Assembly (NCBI RefSeq): GCF_002865645.1
Contig: NW_020194554.1
Coordinates: 1,426,001-1,490,000, forward strand
Source: Hyaloscypha bicolor E
Taxonomy: Eukaryota > Ascomycota > Leotiomycetes > Helotiales > Hyaloscyphaceae
Direction of reading: 5' to 3'
DNA length: 64,000 nt
Shown: positions 12,248-23,527 of the stretch, one piece after another
Layout: each line of letters starts with the position of its first letter
How positions within the stretch are numbered: position 1 is the stretch's first letter
The notes under the pieces: model-generated
Database searches by the model: none
Seen by the model: only the letters and a program-made list of their open reading frames with translations
Told to the model about the DNA's origin: nothing
Program-made: the position numbers and the translations under genes

Positions 12248-12459
12248 GGTCACGTGGCATTACAAGTAGCTATTAAAATAAGTATTAGTATTTTAGTTTA
12301 ATTTAAAAAAGCACTTAAAGATACTTTATTTATTTATTTCTAGTATTATAATAAATACAACTGTATTACAAATCATATAACATTTCTAAGAGAAGTAAGG
12401 TATAATATAAATAATAGAGCTAAATATAATATAGCTACCTGAAGTAAACTCACGTGACC
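12248..12459. mobile_element. MITE-like element with GGTCACGTG inverted termini
   Basis: A 212-bp AT-rich segment bounded by GGTCACGTG on the left and CACGTGACC on the right. The inverted similarity continues inward imperfectly for about 28 bp, both ends reading GGTCACGTG, then TTAC, then GTAGCTAT. No clear target-site duplication is seen. The same word GGTCACGTG opens the subterminal repeats of the Helitron-like elements at 45765, 50853 and 51092. It is non-coding. Confidence 0.5.
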
Positions 12460-12766
12460 GATCTTCAGTTACTATATGGTACCCAGTGAGCATCTCTTTT
12501 TATAAGGAGTTCTTATTAATACTAAACTAGGTAATTGTCTTAATAAGAGAAGTTTTGAGAAGATTATCCCATCCAGCTCCGAGGTACGCTTTTCGGCCAT
12601 TCTTACAAGTGTGGGGCGAAGGCGCAATTAAGGTTCCTGTTGACGGAGCAAGGGCCACTTTGCGCTTGGGTACAGGGTAAAAGTGCCGTGAATAAAGCCG
12701 AAACTGACAATGGAGATAAAAATCAAAAGCTGGGATTGCAGAACCACTATATATTACTGAATCGAC

Positions 12767-13060
12767 TAAAATGAAGGTATTCGGAAGAGACTATATAAAA
12801 ACAGACGTTGCAAGGGGCGGTAATTCAGGCTCTTTATGCTCTTCGGAACCGTCGCAGCACGAATATCAAGACTCAAAAAGCTAGTAAGGACGACACAGAA
12901 GTGGGTAAGGTTACAATTAATAGAAGAGCTTAGGTCAAATATTCGGGTACCAATTTTCACAGGAATATTTGAAGGCACTATACAAAATCAATGGGGAAGC
13001 GCAATCTTATTATATCATCAGGGGAAAAAACCCTGTCAACAAGTGTTCGCTTAATGGCAC
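12767..13060 (+). pseudogene. possible pogo/Fot-like transposase relic
   Basis: In one frame the DNA at about 12820-12910 reads VIQALYALRNRRSTNIK. This resembles the first helices of the Psq-type helix-turn-helix found at the N terminus of fungal pogo/Fot transposases. No full domain or intact frame is present. It lies in an AT-rich interval next to a MITE-like element. Weak evidence. Confidence 0.25.
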
Positions 13061-13095
13061 GTGGGGCTATTGTGGGGTAATTACCTATATGGAGT

Positions 13096-13185
13096 AACGG
13101 GTGCGATCCGCACCATTGACTGCCCCACTTGCCAATTAACTGTCAATTAACTGCCCCACTTTGCCAATTGACTGTTAACTGACTG
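13096..13185. repeat. palindrome plus two direct repeats of about 31 bp
   Basis: The palindrome GGTGCGATCCGCACC lies at about 13100-13114. It is followed by two copies of ACTGCCCCACTTGCCAATT-type sequence starting near 13119 and 13150. This resembles a subterminal transposon structure, but no element could be outlined. Confidence 0.45.
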
Positions 13186-14209
13186 CCAACAGATTATTGG
13201 TGTCAAACTTTGGACATACAAATCCAGTGCAGTTTGTACTCTGGCAAGTAAGCTCCCAGGATCGGTAAAGATAAGCTTTAGAGCTCCCAGTTCAAGCGCA
13301 CTCTCTAGTTAGCAGAACAAATGAGGCTGCACAAGAGCCGGGCTGGTTTGCCGTCGACGAAACCAATCCGTTCGGGTCTCGAATCACTCGATCTCCAATC
13401 CTCAATACAAACCTATTGATTAGATATGAGGCGTTCCAACCCATAACCTCCTTGGAAAGTTACGGCTGAGTTGTCTACTTGTAATGTAAGTGCCGTAAGG
13501 GAGGCGAAGTGTACTTTAGCCTAGACCGCCAGACTGGATGTTGATTATGTGATCCATGCTATCCCTGGCTGTCAAAAATTGCTCGAAGTCGCCTCACTTA
13601 AAACGCTGGGGAAGTCCCCTCGGAACATGCTTTTCTATATCTTGTTATGGGCCTCCGGTTAGTCGTGATACACCGAAATCCGGGCCGAAAATCGACGTTT
13701 TCTTTAACTTCCATAACAATGACAATTAATTAATGTTATTTTTTTACGGGAACCTAAGTGTGCTGGCTGTTAAAGAAGTTAATCGGGGGTTTGATTTTCA
13801 TGCGGGTGTGTGTTGCGCGTGCCCTACGGATACTGCTAGGAGAGAAGAGATGATGGCAGCAGGAGGTATGGGTGTGGTGAATGGTTATTGGCTGCGAATA
13901 GAGACAAGGTTGCTAGGGCTGTTCTGGTCACGATGATTCCGAAGTAATGGCTGGGATCAATTACAGCGATGTTGTACTGTATGATGAAAGATTTGGGAGA
14001 GGAGTGGTTGAAACACGGAGAATCTATTGGGCCGACGGCAATACCAGTAGTCAGCCGTATTAGTCAGCCGAGCACGACGAGGCTGGGAGAGCTATTTTCT
14101 GCCTCGCGCTAACAGTTCTTCTCTTCCGAAGTGAGGCTATCGAACGAAGACAAAGTCAACATCAACAAACAATCACCCACCGCACTTATCCTCATCGACC
14201 GCATCAGAG
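13186..14209. other. intergenic
   Basis: No convincing gene. A short frame at 13733-13936 has no recognisable domain. The last part is the promoter of the 2EXR gene. Confidence 0.45.
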
Positions 14210-14884
14210 ATGACCTCAGCAATGTCATCAGAGATGGCTTTGTCTCCCGTCTTCACCATCTTCATGAGTCTACCATCAGAGCTGCGAATCAAGATCTGGA
14301 GATGTTCTTTCCCTGGACCTCGTGTTGTTCCTGTGCGATTCCAACGATCCTCAAATCAATACACCTCTAACTCGGCGCCTCCTCCCCTACTCTACGTTTG
14401 CTCCGAGTCACGATCCCTCTTTCTATCCACCTACACGAAGTTTATCCTGTCCCCAAAGTACGACTCTGCCGTCTTTATCAATTTCAACATCGATACAATC
14501 TTCTTCGACAATCTAGAATGCAGCCCCGACGGCGATCTCTCATTGGACTTAGCGAGGAGCCCCCACAGTGGTCGGATTCTGTCATGTGCGATTGATTCAC
14601 AGGTTTGGGAGGTTTTGCGAGTATTCAAGTACGACTCGTTAAGCGAAGTGATGAGGATGCCGAACTTGAAAACCATTGCTCTGGTCATGCTGAGAGATTA
14701 CGATGGGGGAGGACTTGACCGAATACAGGCGGAGAAATATGGGAGGGAGAACACCCTTATTAGGATGAACTCGAATACAGTGGAGTCGGAGATAATGCAC
14801 GTCCAAGGGTATGTGGACAACTTGAGGGCCGATTTGAAGCAGCGGGTTGGCAACGTACCGAATGTGCAGCTGTGGCTATTGTAA
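14210..14884 (+). CDS. 2EXR domain protein
   Basis: Single-exon frame of 224 codons. The 2EXR signature is seen near residue 15: FMSLPSELRIKIWRCSFPGP followed by RVVPV, then LLYVCSESRSLFLSTY, the expected second block with a conserved Cys and Glu. 2EXR proteins are a large, fungus-specific, F-box-like group of mostly unknown function; some resemble substrate adaptors. No membrane segment. The length is normal for short family members. An earlier Met at residue 5 (MSSEMAL) or residue 9 could also be the start. Confidence 0.75.
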   Translation: MTSAMSSEMALSPVFTIFMSLPSELRIKIWRCSFPGPRVVPVRFQRSSNQYTSNSAPPPLLYVCSESRSLFLSTYTKFILSPKYDSAVFINFNIDTIFFDNLECSPDGDLSLDLARSPHSGRILSCAIDSQVWEVLRVFKYDSLSEVMRMPNLKTIALVMLRDYDGGGLDRIQAEKYGRENTLIRMNSNTVESEIMHVQGYVDNLRADLKQRVGNVPNVQLWLL

Positions 14885-16728
14885 TGAGGCTTCGAGTAGA
14901 TGATAGCGCCTTGTCGAGAGTGGCAGTCGTGTCTCTCATTTCATTCTTCAATATGAGTAATCGAGCGATGCGTTGCATATTGTTTTTTTTCAAATCGGTT
15001 CGGTGACAGACCGTCTTGCCCGCGTCAAGGTACGCTTTCCACCACTGCAACATCGTTGATTTACCGCGGCTGGTGAGGTCAAGATTCTTCTGCAGATGGA
15101 TCATGTTCGGCTGGACTGGCAGTCCAATCCAGTGGATACCCCGGACGTGCAACCACCTAATCTAATCGTGTTTTCCCAAAATATTACCTTTTTTTTACAA
15201 TTTGGAAATTGTTCCAAAATTATGACACTCTTGAATCCACTCTTCAATATGGATCATTTCCAGCAAGACGTGGCCCCCGATCTACTTTCCACTTCGGCGA
15301 CACGGAGACCTTACCCCCCCTCCCCCCAACCAATCAATATTTAGCACATTAAACGAATACGTGCGCAAACATTAGGAAATAATTTGGAAAGATGGTCAAT
15401 GCCTGTTACAGGTAAGTTTTGTCTGTAACGTTAACAACTATCTCCTTGAGGTGAAGCAATGACCCTGAGTCAGACAAATAATATGGGAAAGCTGCTGCTT
15501 GTAATGCTTGCTTGATCAGATCTTGTGGTGAGGTAGGAATAAGGCTGGCGTTTTATGGGCATTTTGGATAAGATCTGACAAATTGGGGAAGAGCGCAGCG
15601 GTTCACGAGTCCTCGGAGTGTAGCGCTACCATATGGCCGTCCGGCATATTCCATTCACTTTCCTCGGCTACGGCTGTCGGAGGAGAGCTTCAAGGAATCG
15701 TCGGGAAAGCCACGAGTTGTAAAAGTTTGCACACCTTTCCCTTCATAAAAACTCTCAAAATAGGCACAATCTGTTTAGGAAATCGATTGAAGCGGGAATA
15801 CAATTATGGGAATGGCGCGCAGATAACGATATAGATAGAAACTGGATTCGTCATAGAGCAATTTATTTCGCCATTTCTCGCCTCATTGTTTTGGCGAATG
15901 GGAGGGGGGAACGGGACCGATTAGGTGGGTATGCGGATAGCGGCTGATGTGCTGACAGATGGGATGCAAGAGTAGCCTTATGATCGGTAATGATCGGTAA
16001 TGGGCTAACTATTATTAGGGCTAGACGATGGAGGGTGCAGAAAAGCCGTGAGTTTGATGCCCTTTGGATTTTACGAGTGAGACGAAAGCTCGAGTGAAAT
16101 CTCCATCTCGGAAGATTTCTGATTATGTGTACTTTACGACTCGCGAAATGACAAGAATTAAGACACGACTCGAGAAAGAAAAACGTGAGGGGGACTTACT
16201 ACCTTGGGGATGCTGCACGCTGCATCAGCGGCAGAAGAAAATGGAATCTAGAATTACCCAGTCCGGACTAGGTCTGACGGCTGGTAGCGTTGTTTCGCGT
16301 ATTCTCCTTCAAGGCACTGGGCTCTCCGTCGATTAGCGTCCGACGGCTTTGTATTTGATTGGAAAGCTTGCCTTCGTCGGCTAATCAAGTCCACCTAGTC
16401 ATGTGACTCTTATTTCCCTCCAATACCTGAGAGTCTCTTCGGGTTAGCTGCACCGCTATGTTGATCGTTTAAATCACAGCTGACAGTTCGATGTCAGCGC
16501 GTGGAACTTTCTTTAATTGCCTTTTGTGGCTTGAGACGTTCTGAGTGTTCTATTCGCTGGTGATTTGAACAAAATCAACGAGACCTCTCCGGTGGCGCTC
16601 TGTGTAATACCCACCTGCAAGTTCACGCGAGCTTGAAAAGCGTGCGTTCCCTGTGGGAAAATGGAAAACTAAACACTTCCTCACTAATCATTTTGTTGTC
16701 CTACTACACATAATCTTTAGATCAAAGG
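14885..16728. other. intergenic, 1.8 kb
   Basis: No gene could be supported. There is a C-rich run at 15315-15330 and a short doublet TGATCGGTAA at 15978-15998. Frames at 15583 and 16064 have no domain and no start context. The end is the promoter of the gene at 16729. Confidence 0.45.
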
Positions 16729-17897
16729 ATGAAGTTTTCTTTAATTCCGTGTGTTCTCGTGGGACTCGCATGCTCACCATCAAGCGCTCTTGTGAGCTCT
16801 AGATGGAAGTCGGATTCCGAAACCAAGACAATTCTGCCTACCGCAGTCACAGGAGACGTCACAGCAAATTTCAAATCTGCATGCAGTCTGGATGGATCCC
16901 AATTGTCTGCCATCAACAATACGGCTTGGGACTGGTGGTATTTCGACGCTGTGTCACCAGATGCAAAGTCGAATGTAGTTATTACTTTCTTCACAGCATC
17001 TGCCACGGGATTTCCCTTCCTTCCATCACCAATGGTCACACAATTTGAGCTTCACTCGCTCTTACCTAATGGAACCATTTTTAATGTCTTCATCCCGGCC
17101 GAAGAAGCAGTCATTACAACAGAAGGGGAAGGGTCGTCAGGGGACTTTAAAGGAGCTAACGCCTCGTGGATTGGCACCCCCGACTTGAAACACTACAAAA
17201 TTGTTGTCAACTCGCCTGCGAACGGCGTTATTGGCACATTCAATATGAGATCTGTCGCCCCTGGTCACTACCCATGCGGCCCGGTGCGCTCAGGAGAGAA
17301 CATGATGGTTGCACCTGAGATCGGCTGGGCGAACGCTGTGCCAGATGGGATCGCTGATGTTGATTTCACCCTATCAGGCACGAAAGTTGCCTGGAAAGGC
17401 GTGGGATATCATGACAAAGTAGACTATCCCATCTGATGTTACTTCGTGCATTGCTGACCCGAGTGCAGAACTGGAGCAATCAGCCGTTCACTGACAATGT
17501 CGCGAGTTGGTATTGGGGCCACGGCCGCTTAGGACCCTACTCAATCGTTTGGTTTGACACACTCGGGGCCGATGGAAAGGAATACGTCAGTTCATATGTT
17601 TCAAAACATGACGAGATTGTTGTATCGAGTTGTGATGCCGGGTCCATCAAGGTTCGGCCCAGTGGAGTAAACAGCGAATATCCACCAAAGGTCAGCACCG
17701 GCAACCCGGGCGGATTCACAATTGAGATTGATTTGGGGAAGGAGGGTACAATGAACGTGGAGGTTAAGGTTGCAGCTGTCTCTTTGCAGGGTCTTACCCT
17801 TTATACGGAGTGGGTTGGCACCATGACTGGGAATGTGGATGGTGGGAAACAGATGACTGGGGTGGCTTCGTTCGAGGCATTCAAGGTGACAGTTTAG
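16729..17897 (+). CDS. secreted AttH/CrtC-like lipocalin-fold protein
   Basis: Two exons, 16729-17418 and 17469-17897; the intron 17419-17468 starts GTAGAC and ends GTGCAG. The product is 372 residues. An N-terminal signal peptide is visible (MKFSLIPCVLVGLACSPSSA). Family marks are WDWWYFDAVS near residue 65 and NWSNQPFTDNVASWYWGHG after the intron, followed by GPYSIVWFD. This family was annotated as hydroxyneurosporene synthase (CrtC); some fungal members act as Diels-Alderases or other pericyclases in polyketide clusters. No polyketide synthase lies nearby, so a biosynthetic role is not supported here. The family is likely; the reaction is unknown. Confidence 0.8.
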
Positions 17898-18055
17898 ACT
17901 TGAGATTAGGGCTCCTTGCTAGCCTCAATGCTGTTAAGATACATCACGGTGCCATTTGCTCATAGTGTCCCCCTTTGCATTACATCGAGTTTCAAAACCC
18001 CAACAAATTGCGAGTGCACAATCACTTGGACCAAACCCGATAAACTCAAATAAAC

Positions 18056-19803
18056 TCAAGCTGTTAGTGCCGAAAGGAGTTGGACTCCTCCAGCCTCGTC
18101 ATCTTCCGTCTCACTATCCTCTTCCGCTGCATGATGACTAAATTCCATATTACCAACGACATCCTCCACGCCACTCTTCACTGAGAAATCTGTCTCGGAC
18201 ATCGATTCGCTTGAACCGTCTTCTGGATCATCGCTGAGAAAGTCAAAGTCTAGTTGGCGATGCGACGATATTTCCGTCAACGAATCCGGCCTCCGTGACC
18301 TAGGCCCTCTGCATTCAATGATCTGAGCTAGAACGTCAACACGAATCTTCTCTGCCATTTTCTGTAAAATCTTCTCTCGATTCTTGATGTGTTGCGTCTC
18401 CTTGTGATCATAAATCTCTGGCGCTTTCCATTTCAGCCAAAGATTATTGTGGCATGGCGGAGGAACAAACCCCCCTGGATGTTGTGTTATATAGTGATAA
18501 CAACAATAACATGCTGGTTTGCTACAGCCAATGTATTTGTCATTTCCAACAAACTCAAAGTGCTGGGTCCAGAACAGATCTAGTAAGATTAGTTCCGCGT
18601 GTACTCGCGGTTGCCAGGTTGTGCTTTGGCATTCCTTGCTGAGCTTCTTTGAAAGCTGATGTAGTCGATCAAGTTCCCCAAGGTTCCGGCGCAACAGCTC
18701 AATAGCTCCGTCGTCTCCAGCTAGTCGCCCAGCAATTTCCATTAAAGTAGGATCGCGTTCAAGCAATGGCGGAAGTGAGGAATGAGATGACTTTGCCCTT
18801 TTGACCTCAAAGGCACTAAAAAGATATGAGAGCTCCAACCTGGCTTCGATCATCACCTTGATCGCTTTCTGGGTGTGATTGAGCCGGCCGATGAAGTGCC
18901 GAATTTTCTCGTATCTCTGTGCACATGGCTCGCCAAGCCTTGCTCTTTTCCGAACTACCTCATAATGCAATGATCTTCTTGAATCGTAGCAGAGCCGGCA
19001 GATGGTAGAGGGGGTGTTGGTTGCATATTTTAAGCTTTTTAGCCAATCCAAGAAAACTGCATCTGTATTAAATTAGCCAGACTAATATTTTTTTGCAAAA
19101 AGTGTTGTCCGGGTCTCTCACCACCAGCGGACTCGTTCTCCGACAAAGATTCCAATACAACTTGTATCTCCTTTCCCAAGGCTTTGGCGTAGTACGAGAT
19201 CCTCTTCGAACTGAAAGCTACTGCCTTCTCGAATAATTCCTTCTCAATCTCAGATGCTTGAGATGGCTCCAAATGCTTGAGAGTTTCGAGGATCCCCGCC
19301 GCAAATAGCTTCGTAGGGTCTTCCTCCCTAGGCTTGCCTTTGTTTGACGCCATCCAATACACGATCCTCTGTGGAGTCTGCTGCAAAGCAAAAGCAGTCG
19401 TTCGATCCCCACCTATTTCAAAGTCGCATAAGTATGCAAGGTTTCTCAGAAATGACCTCCGAAGCTTCTCGCCCCCTAAATCGGAAGGATCTGGCTCTGC
19501 ATCAAACCCTTCCTCGTCGACCCGGTCCCCGCGATTTTGTCCTAACACAAACAGCATCACCAAAGCCTCATAGAATCTTTTCTGTAATTTGGCAGGTACT
19601 GGAACGTTATCTGGACCAGGGGGTTTCAAATCCATTGCAGAATTGGCTGACCGTCTTCTTCGGTGGGAGCTGCTTCCCAGTTGCGACGATTTACCGCTTT
19701 TCCCGCCTAGATCGCTCACAGGCGTAGGTGCTACGGGTAGTAACTTAGAGATATCCTTCTTTTTCTGTGCTTTGTTCTTTCTCGAAGTCATTTTGGGCTC
19801 CAT
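18056..19803 (-). CDS. OTT_1508-like nucleic acid/nucleotide deaminase family protein
   Basis: Two exons, 19122-19803 and 18056-19062 (an alternative acceptor six bases further in is also in frame), giving about 562 residues from the ATG at 19803. The N terminus is basic and Ser-rich. A helical region (FYEALVMLFVLG.., NLAYLCDFEIGGDRT..) follows. The C-terminal half has the zinc-dependent deaminase signature: HAELILLD (His about 382, Glu about 384), then IGCSKPACYCCYHY (Cys about 407, 412, 414-415). The C-terminal tail is acidic. OTT_1508-like deaminases are widely expanded in fungi and are thought to act on nucleic acid or nucleotides; the substrate is unproven. No signal peptide. A broken paralogue lies immediately upstream. 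Confidence 0.85.
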
Positions 19804-19875
19804 AACAGCCAGTGCCTGTCTTCGTCAGCCTTATCTGGAAGTTCTGGAAGTTCGTGGACTTCTCGTCATCACCTC

Positions 19876-20868
19876 ATCAGATCCCCCCCAAAAATAACAT
19901 AGCAAAAACACAAAGCACTCACCTGCAAACAACTGAAAGGTTTGCAAGGACCCCAAGGACTTATCTATTAATTCCATAGCCAGACGGGACACCTTCTGTG
20001 ACCGACTCGGTAATTCTACAACTTGCTCTTCACACAATTCCTTCCCGTCTTTAAGTTCATCAAAACCATTTCGATCACTTTCCACGCAGGTCAATGGTTC
20101 TTTGCATAAAGGGCTTGCTGGATCCAGTCAAACTCTATCACGTGTGCTGCAGGAAGACTGATCGGTACAGAGGCTGACTGAGCTGCATGCTCCTGGTGTC
20201 GGGTTACACCCGCGCCACGACACCGAGTACAACCTAACCCCAGATTTTAATGAAAGACTTTCTGTTTTCTCAGTACACTTTCGAACTTAAAGTTGAATAC
20301 AAACACCTAATTTCGAGAGAACATCACCCTGATTTGAGAAAGAATGAGCCGCACTCGTTAAGAGAAACATAACATGATCTCGCAGAGTTGACCTAGTGGT
20401 TCGAGACTTACTGAACTCAACACACATTGGAAAAAAGTCACTCTATATGTTAGACGACAAATTCAACTGCAAAGTGATCACTATTCTCAGCAAGAAGCTT
20501 TGACACATGCTCTCCCCATTCCCTAACATATGGGCTTTCTGGTATCTTATTCGAGAGGACACAATAAGCTCAGCTTGTCGAGTTTGGCAGATCGCAATAG
20601 CTGTGACAGGTGCATCCCCTTGGTCATAACTGCACAGGTATGCCAAATGTCTAATGAATTCTCTACTGAGTTGTTTCTCGTTGAGATTCGTTAGGTCCTC
20701 TTCGGCCTCACTGCCGGGCATTCCTTCCTCGGAGAATGCAAGGTCTGGGTCGGCATTGAATACGTCGAGCACCAACAAAGCTTCATAGAACGGACAAATA
20801 AGCGAGTTACTTTCGTAGATATTTGAAGTACTAGGAATCTCTTGATTCCTGATGTTGAATTGAGACAT
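19876..20868 (-). pseudogene. truncated tandem paralogue of the OTT_1508-like deaminase gene
   Basis: From the ATG at 20868 the frame reads MSQFNIRN.. and then PFYEALLVLDVF, LSREFIRHLAYLCSYDQGD and AICQTRQAELIV. This matches, block by block, FYEALVMLFVLG, LRRSFLRNLAYLCDFEIGGD and ALQQTPQRIVYW of the neighbouring gene. The frame stops at 20443. A second open piece at 19923-20094 (KELCEEQVVELPSRSQKV..) weakly resembles the following helical segment and ends at a good donor (GCAG|GTGAGT). Neither piece has the HAE or Cys motif, so the catalytic domain is missing. It could also be the 5' part of an alternative transcript of the downstream gene; the frames do not join cleanly. Confidence 0.6.
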
Positions 20869-22403
20869 TGAAATGACCGACAGATCGAATACTTCCTTTC
20901 GAGCTGAAACTCGAGTTTTCGCTGATTTTCTGAATAGCTTCCGTTTGCTACTGTGTATGTAGGTACTAGCTCTGAAAAGGTTGTAACTCTGTTGTGCTCG
21001 TATATTGAAACAATAATATTTGCTTGGTTGAAAGATTGAACTGAAGGAAGATGATGGGAAGACATATCTGCAGAGTGAGACGACTCAAGGACTGCATTCA
21101 ACGAAAATACTTATATTGACATCTCTAGATACCACCCTTTTTCCACTGACCGCATTGAAACCTCCCTCCCTTGTCAAGATAGCAAGTGCATCAGCCGAGC
21201 TGGTTTCTTCCAGCATTCGCTAGAACAATTGCTTTCTTTTGGGAATAATTCCCAATTGCGAACCAAGCTCTAACACAAAACACTCTTGGGAATCAAAGAC
21301 TTCTGTCATGGCTCTCCAACCATTATTTGATTACAATGATATTCATGCGAAACGATGTTCGAGTGATGAAACATGAAACCTCTCTCATCTTTGTTGACAC
21401 TCGCCAACTCCAAGTCGATTTGTAAAACAATGAGCCATTTGCTGGATGTCTAACTTCACTCCAAAACCAAACGTTTCTTTTCGAAACCTCCCAATCATCG
21501 AAGAGACATCGCGATTCTGTCTGAGGCCTTTCAGCTTTGTTGAAGCCTCACTTCGAACATCAGAATTTGCACCACCATCAAGAACGCACGAGGTTGGCTA
21601 CAAAAGGCAGACGTAACTCACGTGTGGTATAATGATCTGGTACACCGATGAATTTCCCAACACTTGGGGGCTTGTATAACGATGAGCTGCAAGCCTTCAA
21701 GTCCCTGCATCTCTTCCATGTTATCCCACCGTCCTGGGTTATACAGCAACAACAACTGGGTCAGAACGCCTCTCCCGAAGGATTTGCAGCACTTCACAGT
21801 TCCTCAACGATCTGTACAAGTAAATTTGGACCAAGGGGGCCCGCAGCCTCGATCACAATGAACAAGCCAGCATCTCGCTGGTGTTTGGTGAGGGTTCTCC
21901 TCGTCGAGCAACGTGTCTTGAGACATGCGGGTGTTGAAACGACAGGATGAGCTGCCACTTGATGAAGGCTCGATGTGCGGAGATAGCTTGAAGGTCTAGA
22001 TTTGTACCATAAATAAATCATTTTTTCTCTGGGGCCGGATACACGAACTCGTTTTCAGACAAAGAGAGATGTGTACAAAGCAAGCCGAGTGATTCAATCA
22101 AAACTAGAGCCGGTGAGCGCCCAAACAACCATGAGTATCCAGTAAATGCTGCTCAAATGTGGATGATTTGCGAGAGGAGAGGAGAGGAGAAGAGAAGAGA
22201 AGAGAAGGAAGGCTTGCCGAAAGTGAACAATCATTTCACGAACCAATTCGTATCTTCCTCCTAATCCGTCCAATTCGAATTCTACTGCAATGAATCTAAA
22301 GCAGTCTGGCCACAAAATTCCCAAAACGCCTCTAAACCCATGGTATCTTTTGTTGCCGCTAAATCCAAAACGATGTGTCTTTGACGCTCAAATGCCACAC
22401 TTA
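20869..22403. other. intergenic, 1.5 kb
   Basis: No supported gene. A GA-rich microsatellite (GAGGA/GAGAA units) lies at about 22170-22210. A frame at 21648-21950 has no domain. Confidence 0.45.
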
Positions 22404-23527
22404 TTAATTTCTGCGCTCCCTGCAGTCTACATGCACAATCTTGTGCTTATGATCCGAGTTTCCGCCTTCAATGACAACAGCAGTTAGTTGCCCCCCCTTC
22501 AAGCACCCTGTATCAATCCCCATGCTATAATCTGCAACCTGGAGGCCACGCTTGGAGTCGTGACCATATGTGACTGTGCTTCGTTTGTTTTTGTGGAGGC
22601 CATTCTGGAATTTATTCCAAACCTGACAATCAATCAGCATGTACCAGATAAACTCAACCCAAAAAGAGGTACCTTCATCCAGCCTACACCTTCTCTACCC
22701 TCACTCGGCACACCATCTTTGATAGTCCTCATGTTCATTACCATAAAAGGATCTTGCTTCTCCAACTTAACATTGGGCGCCAGACCAGCGTGGACAACAA
22801 CCACTTCGCCCAAGGATCCTAGTTTCCCTACTCTCAGGATCACTGGGCATTTCTTCAGCCACTTGATTCGTTTCTCTCCTAAAGCCCTCACCAAGGCTCG
22901 ATCTTTATAATCTCCGTGGCTGAAGCTCACCTCCTCGAGGGCGTCTTGTGCTTTGTGTTTTTCCTCGTTTGGCCCTGGATCATCCATAGAAATATGGTCT
23001 GCCACCAGGTCGTCGTACGTAAGGATGATGCGGTCCTCGTGGTTCCCTCGTATGCCAGTTGCACCAAGTTTCATCGCCAAATCTACGACTCCAGGTGAGT
23101 CGGGACCTTTCGAAATCATATCCCCAGCCAGTATCAAGTGGTCGTGCTTCTTGTCGAACTTGAGTTTATCCAGCAGATCATCCAACGCCTCCTTCATGCC
23201 ATGCACATCACCAACAATCACTAAACGCCCCGAATGTCGGTGCTTCCCAGTTTCAGGGAGAAAGTTTGAAGGGAGGTCCATGAGTTGAATCATGTCTGTA
23301 AAGGTAGGTCGAGCATTGCCACCATACAAATCCTCTCCCTCTGCTGTTGAGCCCGGATCATTCATGCCGTCAGCCCCGCTCAGTTCATTGTTCTCTGCTC
23401 GACCGAAGAGTATGTACGCTGCCCAGGACAACACCATGCATAATGCCAGATAGACCACTATTCGTCGCCCTCGCGGCTTCTTTGAGCTCGATCCTCGCCG
23501 CTCTCGGTACTGGGGTAAAGAAGGCAT
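22404..23527 (-). CDS. PPN2: endopolyphosphatase Ppn2-like metallophosphatase
   Basis: Calcineurin-like metallophosphoesterase that by family cuts long polyphosphate chains in the vacuole. Exons 22673-23527 and 22404-22622; the intron 22623-22672 joins in phase 0 as ..GVGWMKVWNKF... The product is 357 residues, close to yeast Ppn2. A basic N terminus is followed by one membrane anchor (VVYLALCMVLSWAAYILF, about 24-41). Metal-site motifs in order: GDVHG (106-110), GDMISKGP (135-142), GNHED (161-165), VVHAGL, then YGHDSKRGLQ in exon 2. The anchor plus lumenal phosphatase layout fits a type II vacuolar membrane protein. Orthology is a confident family call; the exact substrate is inferred. Confidence 0.85.

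Noticed and set aside
20340..20420. Possible tRNA because of a GGTTCGAGAC-like T-loop word
   Set aside because: No matching acceptor, D or anticodon stems could be formed around it.
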